A stretch of 64,000 bases of DNA from Roseovarius bejariae (GCF_009669325.1 NZ_SZWE01000001.1:2423501-2487500), one strand, 5' to 3'; counted from the stretch's first letter, positions 43,965-52,273 are shown. The notes: generated from the letters alone by a model not told the origin. Numbers and translations are program-made.

Positions 43965-44738
43965 TCAGCCTACAGCGAGCCTCGGTCCCTCGATCAATCC
44001 TTCCAACGGCGGACCGGCAAGGTGCCGAAGGCGCCTCATATCCGTAAGCTCGATCCGGTTGGGGTTAAGAACGCGAACCGCGCCCTGGTCGGCCAAGCCA
44101 TGCAGGCAGCGGCAAAAGGTTTCCGGCGTCATATCCAGCAGACTTGCCAGATCGGCGCGGCAGAGTCGTAGGTTCACGACTGGATTAGCGCCGGACATAT
44201 CAAGCATGGTGTCGGTCTCACCCTCATATAGGGCGCTGAACATGAAATAGGCCGCGACGCGTTCGCGTGCTGTGCGGCCACGCAACAGGCAAGTCCAACT
44301 GTGCATCATGTCCATCTGGCGCAAGGAGCTAAGAAGATATTCATGCTCCAGCATCGGCGAGCCCATCAAAAGCGCCTCGAATGACACGCGATTGAACACA
44401 CAGACCTCGGTGTCGGTGGCGGCCTCGTATGAAAAGCGGTAATCGCTTTCGAATGCGCGCCCAACGAAATCCCCGGGAAAGAGCAGGCCGAGAACCTGAG
44501 TATCCCCCTCTTCCGTCATGAAAACCGTCTTGATGACGCCGGATCGTAGAATGCCAATCTTTTCGGAAACATCACCCTGCATCATGATGGTCTGTCCCCG
44601 TTTGAAATTCGCACGATTTGCAAGACGTGACAATTCTCCCAAAGACTCTTCTGAAACGCTCGCACAAAAGGATAATCCCGAAATAGGACAGTCCTGACAC
44701 TGTGGCATCGGTACACGGTGCATTGATACTACGTTCAT
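43965..44738 (-). CDS. fnrL: Crp/Fnr family oxygen regulator, FnrL type
   Basis: A 257-aa CRP/FNR regulator. N-terminal cysteines C14, C17 and C25 (CQDCPISGLSFC) plus central C113 fit the four ligands of an oxygen-labile [4Fe-4S] cluster. The HTH (LCRADLASLLDMTPETFCRCLHGLADQG) keeps the E-T-x-x-R recognition pattern that reads TTGAT half-sites. It would switch genes on when oxygen is low. Three matching palindromes lie 5-7.5 kb downstream in the window. ATG 44738 was chosen for AGAGGGGA upstream. Confidence 0.9.
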   Translation of the reverse strand: MNVVSMHRVPMPQCQDCPISGLSFCASVSEESLGELSRLANRANFKRGQTIMMQGDVSEKIGILRSGVIKTVFMTEEGDTQVLGLLFPGDFVGRAFESDYRFSYEAATDTEVCVFNRVSFEALLMGSPMLEHEYLLSSLRQMDMMHSWTCLLRGRTARERVAAYFMFSALYEGETDTMLDMSGANPVVNLRLCRADLASLLDMTPETFCRCLHGLADQGAVRVLNPNRIELTDMRRLRHLAGPPLEGLIEGPRLAVG

Positions 44739-44942
44739 CTTGAAATCCCCTCTGAGCATGCCGGAAATAATGAATCCGGCACCAATTGCAGCCCTGATAC
44801 GGGCCTTCCGTTGGTACTCATACGCACCGGCAGAGCCGGCTAATGTCTTGAATGCCTGGTCATGGCGCTCACCCGTTGGCCATGTCCCCCCAAAGGCGAT
44901 TTCATTAACCTTCAGAATCGGGGAGGGATCAAAAGTATAAAT

Positions 44943-44958
44943 GTGTAGAATTGTACAC
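44943..44958. promoter_or_regulatory. Imperfect inverted repeat upstream of the kinase gene
   Basis: GTGTA-GAATTG-TACAC lies 65 bp before the histidine kinase ATG. The 5-bp arms are perfect around a 6-bp centre. It is a candidate operator in the 284-bp fnrL-kinase divergent region; no factor is assigned. Confidence 0.3.
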
Positions 44959-45022
44959 TTTCTAGGCGTTGTGACCCATATCGTGCTACTATGCCATATC
45001 TAGGGGTTTCCGGAGCCAGACG

Positions 45023-47386
45023 ATGGCACAGAAAAGTTATCCCGGTCAGTTTGACACGAAAGCGCTCATGTCCGCGCGTCCGAACATGGGCGCTTGGTTC
45101 GAAGGAGTCTTCGAACACGCGGCTATGGGGATAGTCGTCACCGATTTGCATGGGCGCATTCAAACCTGCAATCCGGCATACCTCTCGCTTGTGGGACATG
45201 ATGCGCAGGCGCTTGAGGGCATGACAGCCTATGACCTGATCCACCCTGAGGATCTGCCTGACTTCATGGCCAAGGCAAAGCCCCTGTTGTCCGGCAAACT
45301 GCCCTTTTTCGAGATCGAAACACGTTACCGCCGTGCAGATGGTAAGGTGATTTGGGTGCACATACGTGTGTCCCTGCTTCCGGATGAAAGCGGCACGCCG
45401 GGCCATATGCTGTCTTTGATCAGCGATATCAGTGAACGAAAGCAATTTCTGGCTGAGCTTCAGGGGCTTAGGGACCGCCTGGAGCGCTTCATCGAGGATG
45501 CGCCGACGCCCATGGCGATGTTCGATCATGAGATGCGATACATCCGGTGCAGCCGCCGATGGCTTGATGACTACGACCTCAACGGTGAGCAAATCGAGGG
45601 AAAGCGGCACTATGATTTGTTCCCGGATTTGCCTGATAGCTGGATCAAGGCGCACCGGCGCGGTCTTGCGGGTGAGATCGTAAAATGTCGCGAAGATTGG
45701 TTCTTGCGCCCGGACCAGACCGTGCAATGGCTAAGATGGGAGGTTCACCCGTGGCATGAAGCCTCGGGCGAGATCGCAGGCGTCATCGTTTTTGCCGAGG
45801 ACGTGAGCGACCGCAAACGCGCAGAACAATCCTTGCGTGAAAGCGAGGCGCGCTTGCGCCTTGCCGCCGAGGCCGCTCATTTCGGAACCTTCGACATCGA
45901 CCTCGCAACGGGGCAAGCGCATTGGTCGCCCGAAGCACGCGGGCTTTTGGGGCTCCCGCCCGAAGCGAGCCCCCAGACCATTGATGAAATGGAGCGCCAT
46001 ATCGGCCCGCGCGCCATGCTCCAGATACGTAGCCAGCTACAGTCCGCCTTTGACCCGACGGGAAGCGGACGGTTGAAACAGGACCTTGGCCTCACGCTGC
46101 CCAACGGCAATCGCCGCTGGTTGCAGGTCCATGGCCGCGTGATCTTTTCGAAAAATGGTCCGCAACGACACGCGACGCGCGTCCGTGGGATGCTCATGGA
46201 CGTCACCGAAACCCGCCAGATGCAGCGACGGCTTGAGAATTCCAAGCGGCTGGAATCCATCGGGCGCTTGTCGAGTGGCATTGCCCATGATTTCAACAAC
46301 CTGCTGACGGTGATCCTGTCGAACCTGGAACTGGCCCAAAGGCGAACCTCCGACCCCGAAACCCAGGCGCTTCTGGACACCGCCATCGAAGCCTCGGAAA
46401 TGGGAGCCACCTTCAATTCCCGGCTGTTGTCCCTGGCCAGAACACGCCGCGTTCAGCCCGGGGTGCTGCAAGTCGATCGTCATCTGGCGTCGATCTGGCC
46501 GATCCTGTCACGCGCGGTGGGCGATACGATCGACCTCAAGATATTGCACAACCGGAAAATCTGGACCGTCCGCGCCGATACGGCCGAGTTGGACAGCGCG
46601 CTGCTCAATCTGGTGGTGAATGCGCGCGATGCCATGCCGCATGGTGGCCAGATCACTATCGGCGCCAAGAACGTTACGCTTGATGCCGATGCCGCCGAAG
46701 ACCTAAGTGGCGCAACCCCCGGAGAATACGTTCGCATATTCGTGAAAGATACAGGCCTTGGTATGCCACCTGAAATTGTGGAACAGGCACAAGAGCCGTT
46801 TTTCACGACCAAATCGGTCGGGCGGGGCACCGGGCTTGGCTTGACGAGCGCCGCTGCCTTTGCCGCGCGTGAAAATGGCTGTATGCAGATCGAAAGCGCA
46901 CCGGGCCGTGGAACGACGGTGTCGGTCCTTCTGCCCCGCGACCATGATGATCAGCAGGCTGGTACAAATGACGGGGGCGAGGCATCCGGTATCACCTATG
47001 GTGATGGCGAAGTCATCCTTGTGGTCGAGGATGACGATCTGGTGCGTGAGACCGTCCTGAAACGTCTGGAGGTTCTTGGCTACGTGGTGTGCGAGGCGCG
47101 AGACGCCGTGTCAGCTTGCAAGATGCTCGACGAAGGCCATCACGTGGATCTGGTGTTCAGTGATGTGGCCATGCCGGGCGATATGTCAGGCCACGACCTT
47201 GCGGATTGGGTGCGTGCGAAACATCCTGCGGTCGGGTTGCTACTCACTACCGGCAATGTTGTGGGGGGCACTGACCCCAAGGATTCATCCAACGGTGTGC
47301 AAATCCTGCCAAAGCCCTATTCGATCGCACGGCTTGGCCGGAAAGTCCACGATGCGCTCAGGCGTCGCTTGCCGTCACCGGTTTGA
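45023..47386 (+). CDS. PAS-domain hybrid sensor histidine kinase
   Basis: 787 aa, no membrane segment, so cytoplasmic sensing. Three PAS-like domains (about 25-140, 150-265, 275-395) are followed by a histidine phosphoacceptor H422 in GRLSSGIAHDFNNLL. The HATPase has N-box NLVVNARDAM (529-538) and G-boxes KDTGLGMP and GRGTGLGL. A C-terminal receiver has acidic residues near 670 and phosphoacceptor D714 in VFSDVAMPG. The signal is unknown. It converges with the response regulator gene, overlapping by 29 bp tail to tail. Confidence 0.93.
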   Translation: MAQKSYPGQFDTKALMSARPNMGAWFEGVFEHAAMGIVVTDLHGRIQTCNPAYLSLVGHDAQALEGMTAYDLIHPEDLPDFMAKAKPLLSGKLPFFEIETRYRRADGKVIWVHIRVSLLPDESGTPGHMLSLISDISERKQFLAELQGLRDRLERFIEDAPTPMAMFDHEMRYIRCSRRWLDDYDLNGEQIEGKRHYDLFPDLPDSWIKAHRRGLAGEIVKCREDWFLRPDQTVQWLRWEVHPWHEASGEIAGVIVFAEDVSDRKRAEQSLRESEARLRLAAEAAHFGTFDIDLATGQAHWSPEARGLLGLPPEASPQTIDEMERHIGPRAMLQIRSQLQSAFDPTGSGRLKQDLGLTLPNGNRRWLQVHGRVIFSKNGPQRHATRVRGMLMDVTETRQMQRRLENSKRLESIGRLSSGIAHDFNNLLTVILSNLELAQRRTSDPETQALLDTAIEASEMGATFNSRLLSLARTRRVQPGVLQVDRHLASIWPILSRAVGDTIDLKILHNRKIWTVRADTAELDSALLNLVVNARDAMPHGGQITIGAKNVTLDADAAEDLSGATPGEYVRIFVKDTGLGMPPEIVEQAQEPFFTTKSVGRGTGLGLTSAAAFAARENGCMQIESAPGRGTTVSVLLPRDHDDQQAGTNDGGEASGITYGDGEVILVVEDDDLVRETVLKRLEVLGYVVCEARDAVSACKMLDEGHHVDLVFSDVAMPGDMSGHDLADWVRAKHPAVGLLLTTGNVVGGTDPKDSSNGVQILPKPYSIARLGRKVHDALRRRLPSPV

Positions 47387-48104
47387 CATCCCCGGTAAAG
47401 ACATAGCCAACCCCGCGGACGCTTTTGATCAGGTTCGGGCTGTCGCTTTCCGGTTCGATCTTGCGGCGCAGGCGGGCCACGTGGCCGTCAATCGTTCGAT
47501 CCAGCGGTGACCATTCCTGCCCTCTCAGGCTAAGCGATATCTCGTCCCGGCTCAGGACGCGCCCGGGGCGGCGCACGAATATTTCCAACAGACGCAATTC
47601 GGTTTCTGTCAGGTCAAGGTCATCCCCGTTGTTCTTGTGAACAAACCGCTTGCGGGTATCGAAAACGCAATGATCAAAGTCGATCTTTTCGGGAATATCT
47701 GTGGGTTGGTGGTTTTCCTCAAGCTCATAGCGTCGCAACACTTGATTGATCCGCATCACGATTTCACGGAAATGGAATGGCTTGGTGATGTAATCATCGG
47801 CCCCGTTTTCCAGTCCACGCACCCGATCCTGCGGGTCGGATCGCCCGGTTACAAGGATCACCGGGACATTGCGCTGCTCGCGCAGTTCGCGGGCAAAACT
47901 AAACCCATCATCGGGACCGAACCCAAGATCAAGCGTCACGATATCAACGCCATAATTCTTGATGCCCCGTAGCGCTTCGTTTCGATCAGCGGCTTCAATG
48001 ACCTTGAAACCATCTGCCTCCAGCCCTTTGCGAAGCGTGAGGCGCAGGTCGTGTTCATCATCAACAACCAAAACTGTTTTGTTATGGTTCTCAATACTAT
48101 CCAA
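47358..48104 (-). CDS. OmpR-family response regulator
   Basis: About 248 aa. The receiver has VLVVDDEHD and phosphoacceptor D59 in IVTLDLGFGP, with K in ITKPFHF. The C-terminal winged helix holds ETELRLLEIFVRRPGRVLSRDEI and the DRTIDGHVARLRRKIE recognition segment. No ATG gives a sensible start; TTG 48104 with GGAA upstream fits best because the sequence before it looks non-coding. It is a natural candidate partner for the convergent hybrid kinase. Confidence 0.88.
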   Translation of the reverse strand: MDSIENHNKTVLVVDDEHDLRLTLRKGLEADGFKVIEAADRNEALRGIKNYGVDIVTLDLGFGPDDGFSFARELREQRNVPVILVTGRSDPQDRVRGLENGADDYITKPFHFREIVMRINQVLRRYELEENHQPTDIPEKIDFDHCVFDTRKRFVHKNNGDDLDLTETELRLLEIFVRRPGRVLSRDEISLSLRGQEWSPLDRTIDGHVARLRRKIEPESDSPNLIKSVRGVGYVFTGDVKPVTASDA

Positions 48105-48295
48105 GGTGAAACAAATTCCAGTAGGCAGCTGCGTGCGTAAAATTCGACTCTGACGAGAATAATAACGGATTCTAGGGTTTTTTGAAAATCTATTTAATTG
48201 GCCTCGGGCCTTATCTTGTTTTTCAGGTTTCCTGAGGATTGACCCTTTCCAGGGTCTACAAGCGGCCAAACTGACCTCAAGGTAAGACGGTGTAG

Positions 48296-48330
48296 CAAAA
48301 ACTGGCTGGTGTGCATTGCACACCAGCCAG
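48296..48330 (-). terminator. Strong intrinsic terminator (minus strand)
   Basis: A perfect 14-bp inverted repeat (48302-48315 and 48317-48330, single central base) is followed on the minus strand by TTTTTG. It would end transcription coming from the CBS-BON genes about 290 bp upstream, or a small RNA within that gap. Confidence 0.88.
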
Positions 48331-48617
48331 CCTCGCCGACCCGAACGATCAATACAGGACCGTCATGTTCGGGCCGTCTGCCACCGCTGTCCTTCACCAC
48401 AGGTCACTTGCAAAACGCTTTTGTTTGGAAAGGCACGCGAGGGATAAAGCGACCCTTTCAAGCGGATTGCCCGACCATTTGTGTCCTTGCCTCCTTAGTC
48501 GGGGATAAGAGAGCAACAGGAATGGGGGTGGCACAGAAAAATTGCACGCGGTCTGTGCCCAACTTCCTTGACACACTGGTCAGTTCACTGCTGGCGTCAG
48601 GGCAGCAGCGGCATTCG
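48331..48617 (-). ncRNA. Candidate structured 3' UTR or small RNA
   Basis: No protein is supported here. Inverted repeats are CCCGAAC/GTTCGGG (48340-48373), CCCGAC/GTCGGG (48470-48503) and GGCACAG/CTGTGCC (48530-48559). The middle one encloses CCTCC on the plus strand and AGGAGG on the minus strand. The stretch ends at a strong minus-strand terminator. Orientation and existence of a transcript are unproven. Confidence 0.35.
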
Positions 48618-49265
48618 TCATGACACCGCGATATGATCCTCCACGGCTTTCACGCCGGGGGCGGACCATGCGGCACGCTCGGCGACTTGTCGTTCGCTCC
48701 AGTTCTTGACCTTGCCGTTCAGGGTCACGCGCCCATCGCTGACCGCGATACGAATGCCCCCGGCTTCCAGTTCGGCATCGCGCTTGAACGCGTCTTCGAT
48801 GCGTTTGCGCACGTCCGCGACCTTGAGCGCGGGTTTGATCAAGATCGAGTTGGTGATCCCTGTTATCCCGGCCATACCCCGTATGGCGCGCGCGGCTGCG
48901 TCTTTTTGAAAGTTCCACTCGACGTCACCGCTCAGTGTCACCCAACCATTGCGCACCTTCACTTTCACGGCGTCATCTGGAACAGACGTGTTCCATTCCA
49001 AGGTATGCAAGATGCGCTTGGCTATTTCATCATCGGCGGTCTGGTGCGACCCGATGGGCCGAACCTCAATGTTCACGACGATCCCGCGCACGCCTTTGAC
49101 GCGCGACGCGACCTTTTCGGCCTTGGCGCGTTCGGCGTAGGTGGTCACATGCCCGCTCAGTGAGACCACACCCTCATCCACGGAAACGCCGATGTCGGCG
49201 GCATCGATACTCGGTTCAAAATCCAACTCGTCCAGCACATCCTGTTGAATCGTGGCGTCATCCAT
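48618..49265 (-). CDS. Protein with three BON domains
   Basis: A 215-aa protein. Three BON repeats are visible from the recurring pattern I-x-V-x-x-G-x-V-x-L-x-G (GVSVDEGVVSLSGHV, VKVRNGWVTLSGDV, IAVSDGRVTLNGKV). BON domains bind lipids or membranes and occur in osmotic and envelope stress proteins such as OsmY. No signal peptide is seen. ATG 49265 has a strong GGAGGAG; an upstream ATG (49346) overlapping the CBS gene stop is the alternative. It forms an operon with the CBS gene. Confidence 0.88.
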   Translation of the reverse strand: MDDATIQQDVLDELDFEPSIDAADIGVSVDEGVVSLSGHVTTYAERAKAEKVASRVKGVRGIVVNIEVRPIGSHQTADDEIAKRILHTLEWNTSVPDDAVKVKVRNGWVTLSGDVEWNFQKDAAARAIRGMAGITGITNSILIKPALKVADVRKRIEDAFKRDAELEAGGIRIAVSDGRVTLNGKVKNWSERQVAERAAWSAPGVKAVEDHIAVS

Positions 49266-49342
49266 CGCTTCAATCTCCTCCAGAATTGTCTGTTTGGTCA
49301 GACGGTCCTGTGTGGCCACCATGCGCTTGCGGGGCAGGTGTT

Positions 49343-49825
49343 TCATTGATCATCGGCAACCGCTGCGGGCTGTGTGGCGTGTGGGTCGCGATTTTCCGGT
49401 ATATGTGTGCCGTGATGCGCCGAGACCGCATGCAGGATTTCACCGCTCAATGCGCGGCTGGCTGCGTGCGAGATGTCGCCAAGACTCAGCATGCCAACCA
49501 ATGCCTTGGACTCGTCGATCACCGGTAAACGCCTGATCTGTTTTTGATCCATGAGGTGTATTGCATCCTCCAGGTCCTCTTCGGTCCTGCACCACACCAC
49601 ATGAGATGACATCATCTCGGCTGCCGTGACATCATCGGGGTCTTCACCTTCGGCAGTGACGCGGATGGTGATGTCACGATCAGTGATGATGCCGACCATT
49701 TTTGCGTCACGACACACCGGAAGCGCACCGATGTCCTCATCCCGCATCAGCTTGGCGACCTCGGTCACCTTTGCATCATGCGAGACCCACTGCACGTTGT
49801 GGTGCATGGCATTCCTGACTTTCAT
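49343..49825 (-). CDS. CBS-domain pair protein
   Basis: 160 aa with two CBS domains (MKVRNAMHHNVQWVSHDAKVTEVAKLM...GIITDRDI and EMMSSHVVWCRTEEDLEDAIHLM...GMLSLGDI). CBS pairs bind adenosyl ligands and sense energy state. It is the first gene of a CBS-BON operon; an FNR-box-like palindrome lies 76 bp upstream of its ATG, so oxygen-linked control is likely. Confidence 0.93.
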   Translation of the reverse strand: MKVRNAMHHNVQWVSHDAKVTEVAKLMRDEDIGALPVCRDAKMVGIITDRDITIRVTAEGEDPDDVTAAEMMSSHVVWCRTEEDLEDAIHLMDQKQIRRLPVIDESKALVGMLSLGDISHAASRALSGEILHAVSAHHGTHIPENRDPHATQPAAVADDQ

Positions 49826-49900
49826 CGCTGTGTTCCTCGAACGGTGAGTGTATGGCCTTGGGCCATTGTTCCCAGACTATTTGCAGCGCGTGATCGGGCA

Positions 49901-49914
49901 TTGATGGCAATCAA
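49901..49914. promoter_or_regulatory. FNR box 1
   Basis: TTGAT-GGCA-ATCAA, a perfect FNR/FnrL consensus, lies between the divergent CBS gene (76 bp) and the DUF2267 gene (72 bp). The likely reader is the FnrL-type protein encoded at 43965-44738. Confidence 0.72.
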
Positions 49915-49985
49915 TGTTGTCTTGGCCTGCACGATTCTAAGGTTTCGACAGGGCCATGTTTTGCCCGCAGTTCAGGATCGAGTCG

Positions 49986-50384
49986 ATGCCCATGAACCCT
50001 GCCAATCTTGATCGTGCTCCGATGGTTTTCGGATTGCCTTTTCCCATGACATGTCGACGCCCGTCACGCGTCATGCGTGCGGTGCTTCTGGCCCTGCGTG
50101 ACTGGATGACAGCCGCCGAGGTGGTGGAGTTTGCACGGCAACTTCCAGAAGGTTGGGTTCCGGTGGTTTTCGAAGAATGGCGGCCTCAGTCGGCGCCGCC
50201 ACCAAAACCGAGCCGCATTGAATTTGCGGCCTCGGTTGCAGCGCACCTAGGCGGCAACGAGGCCGCCTTCAATGAGGTGGACATTGCCGATGCCTTGCAG
50301 AATTTGGTCCCTATGCTGCCCGATCGGCTTTTCGTACGAAAATCCACCTGTTGTCGTACGACTCGTACGGGATCTTTTCACTAG
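49986..50384 (+). CDS. DUF2267-like protein, divergent or degenerate
   Basis: 132 aa. The core VMRAVLLALRDWMTAAEVVEFARQLPEGWVPVVFEEWRP is a DUF2267 signature, but the usual first helix is replaced by an unrelated stretch. The C-terminus (RKSTCCRTTRTGSFH) lacks the normal GEVxxxRxxLPxDLRxLW ending. The GTACG motif copy 3 lies inside its last codons. It may be decaying or truncated. The neighbouring minus-strand gene encodes an intact family member. Confidence 0.6.
   Translation: MPMNPANLDRAPMVFGLPFPMTCRRPSRVMRAVLLALRDWMTAAEVVEFARQLPEGWVPVVFEEWRPQSAPPPKPSRIEFAASVAAHLGGNEAAFNEVDIADALQNLVPMLPDRLFVRKSTCCRTTRTGSFH
50331..50370. promoter_or_regulatory. GTACG motif, variant copy 3
   Basis: TTCGTACGAA (palindrome, 50331-50340) is followed by GTCGTACGACTCGTACGG (50353-50370). 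It resembles the motifs at 5337 and 51600 but with different spacing, and it overlaps the end of the degenerate DUF2267 gene. Confidence 0.35.
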
Positions 50385-50402
50385 GACCTTGGCGTCGCGG
50401 AC

Positions 50403-50828
50403 CTAAAGTTCGGGCCATAAATCGCGTATGTCGGCGGGCAGGCTCTGGCGGGCCTGGCGCACTTCGCCTTCTGAAACTCGCCCGTTAAGTAGCCGGAATA
50501 CTTCGGAAATATCCTCGGGGCCCTGATATTCCCGATCATGACCAAGGTTCGCTTCGATGCGTGCGACAAGGGCCTCACGCGTTCTTTCATGCGAATGCGC
50601 CGGTTGCCACCCTTCAAAAAACAAGCCACGCACCAAAAGCGGCAGTTGCGCAGAAAGCTGTGCCGCCTCGTTCGGGCCAAGCATATCACGCAGTCCGGCA
50701 AGAGTGGTGCGCATCAGCATCAATACCTGCCTACGATCCCCCCAGCCCAGTTTTGCCGCCAGTTCGTTGATCCACTCATGGGTCAGCTGAACGGTATGAT
50801 CAATGACTTCAAGCCCTTGAGAACTCAT
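50403..50828 (-). CDS. DUF2267 domain protein
   Basis: A 141-aa intact DUF2267 protein: TLAGLRDMLGPNEAAQLSAQLPLLVRGLFFEGWQPAH and EGEVRQARQSLPADIRDLWPEL are the two family hallmarks. The family is uncharacterised and frequent in stress gene clusters. ATG 50828 with GAGG upstream is preferred over an earlier start. It follows the small HTH gene by 91 bp and may share its promoter. Confidence 0.88.
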   Translation of the reverse strand: MSSQGLEVIDHTVQLTHEWINELAAKLGWGDRRQVLMLMRTTLAGLRDMLGPNEAAQLSAQLPLLVRGLFFEGWQPAHSHERTREALVARIEANLGHDREYQGPEDISEVFRLLNGRVSEGEVRQARQSLPADIRDLWPEL

Positions 50829-50919
50829 GGAAACCTCGTTGTCGAAACCTGTTGTTGTGGAGTGTTCAGACGTTAGCATGCCGTGGTCGCGGTCTCGTTG
50901 ACGATTATCATGATCGGCC

Positions 50920-51147
50920 TCAGTCGAATGTCCACTTTGCCCTCACCGGAAGGATGCGCCGCAGGCGTTTGACGGTTGATCTTGTCAAGCCGTAGTAGCG
51001 GGCGATTTCGCGGTCGTTCATGCCATATCCGGCCATGGCAGACAGGGCATCGCCAGGGCATGGTCCAAGTTTTTCGATAATACGATCATGGCGTTTGCCG
51101 GGCATTAGGGGTTGGCTCAGTGTGTTGTGGACGCGGTCTGTCATCAT
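50920..51147 (-). CDS. Small helix-turn-helix protein
   Basis: 75 aa. Residues 45-63 (NDREIARYYGLTRSTVKRL) form a clear HTH of the sigma-region-4/transposase-helix type. No other domain. GAGGG precedes the double ATG at 51147/51144. An FNR-box-like site lies 87 bp upstream. A local regulator of the stress genes is plausible. Confidence 0.65.
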   Translation of the reverse strand: MMTDRVHNTLSQPLMPGKRHDRIIEKLGPCPGDALSAMAGYGMNDREIARYYGLTRSTVKRLRRILPVRAKWTFD

Positions 51148-51233
51148 TTCCCTCGAATGGCAGCGGCTATGGCAGGATGAGCCGGGAAGGTGAAAGGACA
51201 ATGAAGTTCTGCACGGGGTGAAACGGAAGGCCA

Positions 51234-51247
51234 TTGATCTTGGTCAA
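51234..51247. promoter_or_regulatory. FNR box 2
   Basis: TTGAT-CTTG-GTCAA, one mismatch to the FNR consensus, lies 87 bp upstream of the small HTH gene. Confidence 0.58.
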
Positions 51248-51421
51248 TGGCGATCGCTGCAAAGGCAGGACGCTGTGAGATTGGCGAAGGTTCGCGCAGG
51301 GGGGCGTTGTTATGGGCGGACACGCGCTCAAGCAGGGGGCGATTTCGAGCAGGGTGCCGCAGGATTATGAAGAATCATGGTTAACGTTTTGAAATGACTG
51401 AACAAATGCAATCGGCAGCAC

Positions 51422-51451
51422 GTCGGTATCATGTCGGTATCGCGTTGGTGC
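51422..51451. repeat. Tandem 11-bp iteron-like repeats, second array
   Basis: GTCGGTAT at 51422 and 51433, with a degenerate GTTGGTGC at 51444: exact 11-bp period. It matches the array at 5263-5304. It lies in the 494-bp non-coding stretch between the HTH gene and the 188-aa membrane-protein gene. Confidence 0.7.
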
Positions 51452-51472
51452 CACGCGTTCAGGCCCCGGGGA

Positions 51473-51580
51473 TTAAAGCGTTTCCAGCTATTGTTGCATC
51501 ACCAATACCCTGCCAGGCCTACGGCCTTCTCGGGACATTGGTGAAACACTTTGATTCAAGGTAAACTGGAAACGCTCTAA
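51473..51580. repeat. 108-bp palindromic element with 15-bp terminal inverted repeats
   Basis: The terminal repeats (51473-51487 and 51566-51580) are 15 bp with one mismatch and include GCGTTTCCAG/CTGGAAACGC. A nested pair TCACCAAT/ATTGGTGA (51499-51506, 51537-51544) and AGGCC-TAC-GGCCT at the centre give a long imperfect hairpin. No transposase; it could be a MITE-like or REP-like unit. Confidence 0.65.
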
Positions 51581-51599
51581 CCGAGCGTGCGCTGGAGGA

Positions 51600-51630
51600 T
51601 TGTACGTTTCGTACGCGGGTTTTGTACGAA
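51600..51630. promoter_or_regulatory. GTACG palindrome motif, copy 2
   Basis: TTGTACGTTTCGTACG then TTTTGTACGAA with the same spacing as copy 1 (5337-5366). It is just downstream of the 188-aa membrane-protein gene. Confidence 0.5.
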
Positions 51631-51641
51631 ACTCCTGCTGG

Positions 51642-52208
51642 CTATTCGCTCCAGTCGTGAACATGCACATCGCGGCCTGAATGTTCTGTCAGGATCTTGA
51701 TTGCCAGATCGCGTTTGTCGTCGTCCTTGACCCGAACCCACATCAGGATGCCGCCATGGTGAATCTGGTTGGCATAGTAGTCGCGAAATTTATGATCGGC
51801 GCGACGGGCTAAAAGCGTGCCGATCACCGCCGCAGGGCTACCGCCGATGGCGATGGCGGCGATAGAGGCGGCCAGTGTGCTGGCCGGGGTGAGCATGGCA
51901 AGCATCGCGACGTATGAGCCAAGAAAGAAAAAGCCGCCCGCAATGGCCCCTTCAAGCTCGCCCATGGCTTCCTCGGAGACATAGGCGGCACGAGGGGCCT
52001 TCGGGTCATCCTCCAAATCCTGAGCGCGCCAATAGGCGTGGCCGAGTTTTTCTTCCAGAATTTCCTGTTTGGCCAGAAGGCTGATGTCATAGCGGCTGAA
52101 GCCGACCATGCGCAGATCCCAATAGGCGGCCTTGAGGGCCTCGGCGCTGTCGAAGACGGCCACGGCCTCGGGGATGCGGATTACGGTTGTGTGCTCTGTC
52201 TCGGCCAT
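51642..52208 (-). CDS. Stress-type membrane protein, function unknown
   Basis: 188 aa. The N-terminal part (AVAVFDSAEALKAAYWDLRMVGFSRYDISLLA) resembles the YflT-like general-stress fold. The centre has two hydrophobic Gly/Ala-rich helices (AIAGGFFFLGSYVAMLAMLTPASTLAASIAAIAIGG...AVIGTLLA). The C-terminal part (GGILMWVRVKDDDKRDLAIKILTEHSGRDVHVHDW) is typical of uncharacterised proteins in alphaproteobacterial stress clusters. An FNR-box-like site is 66 bp upstream. Confidence 0.75.
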   Translation of the reverse strand: MAETEHTTVIRIPEAVAVFDSAEALKAAYWDLRMVGFSRYDISLLAKQEILEEKLGHAYWRAQDLEDDPKAPRAAYVSEEAMGELEGAIAGGFFFLGSYVAMLAMLTPASTLAASIAAIAIGGSPAAVIGTLLARRADHKFRDYYANQIHHGGILMWVRVKDDDKRDLAIKILTEHSGRDVHVHDWSE

Positions 52209-52273
52209 GGGGCGCTCCCTGTGCTGTGTCCTGTCGTTGGATCACATGCTGCCGCAGGGGGCAGAGGATTGGA

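Noticed and set aside
48309..48623. 104-codon frame in the 48.3-48.6 kb gap
   Set aside because: It begins inside the terminator stem, has no ribosome site and no recognisable motif.
51473..51580. Insertion sequence
   Set aside because: Terminal inverted repeats are present but there is no transposase and the element is only 108 bp; reported as a palindromic repeat instead.
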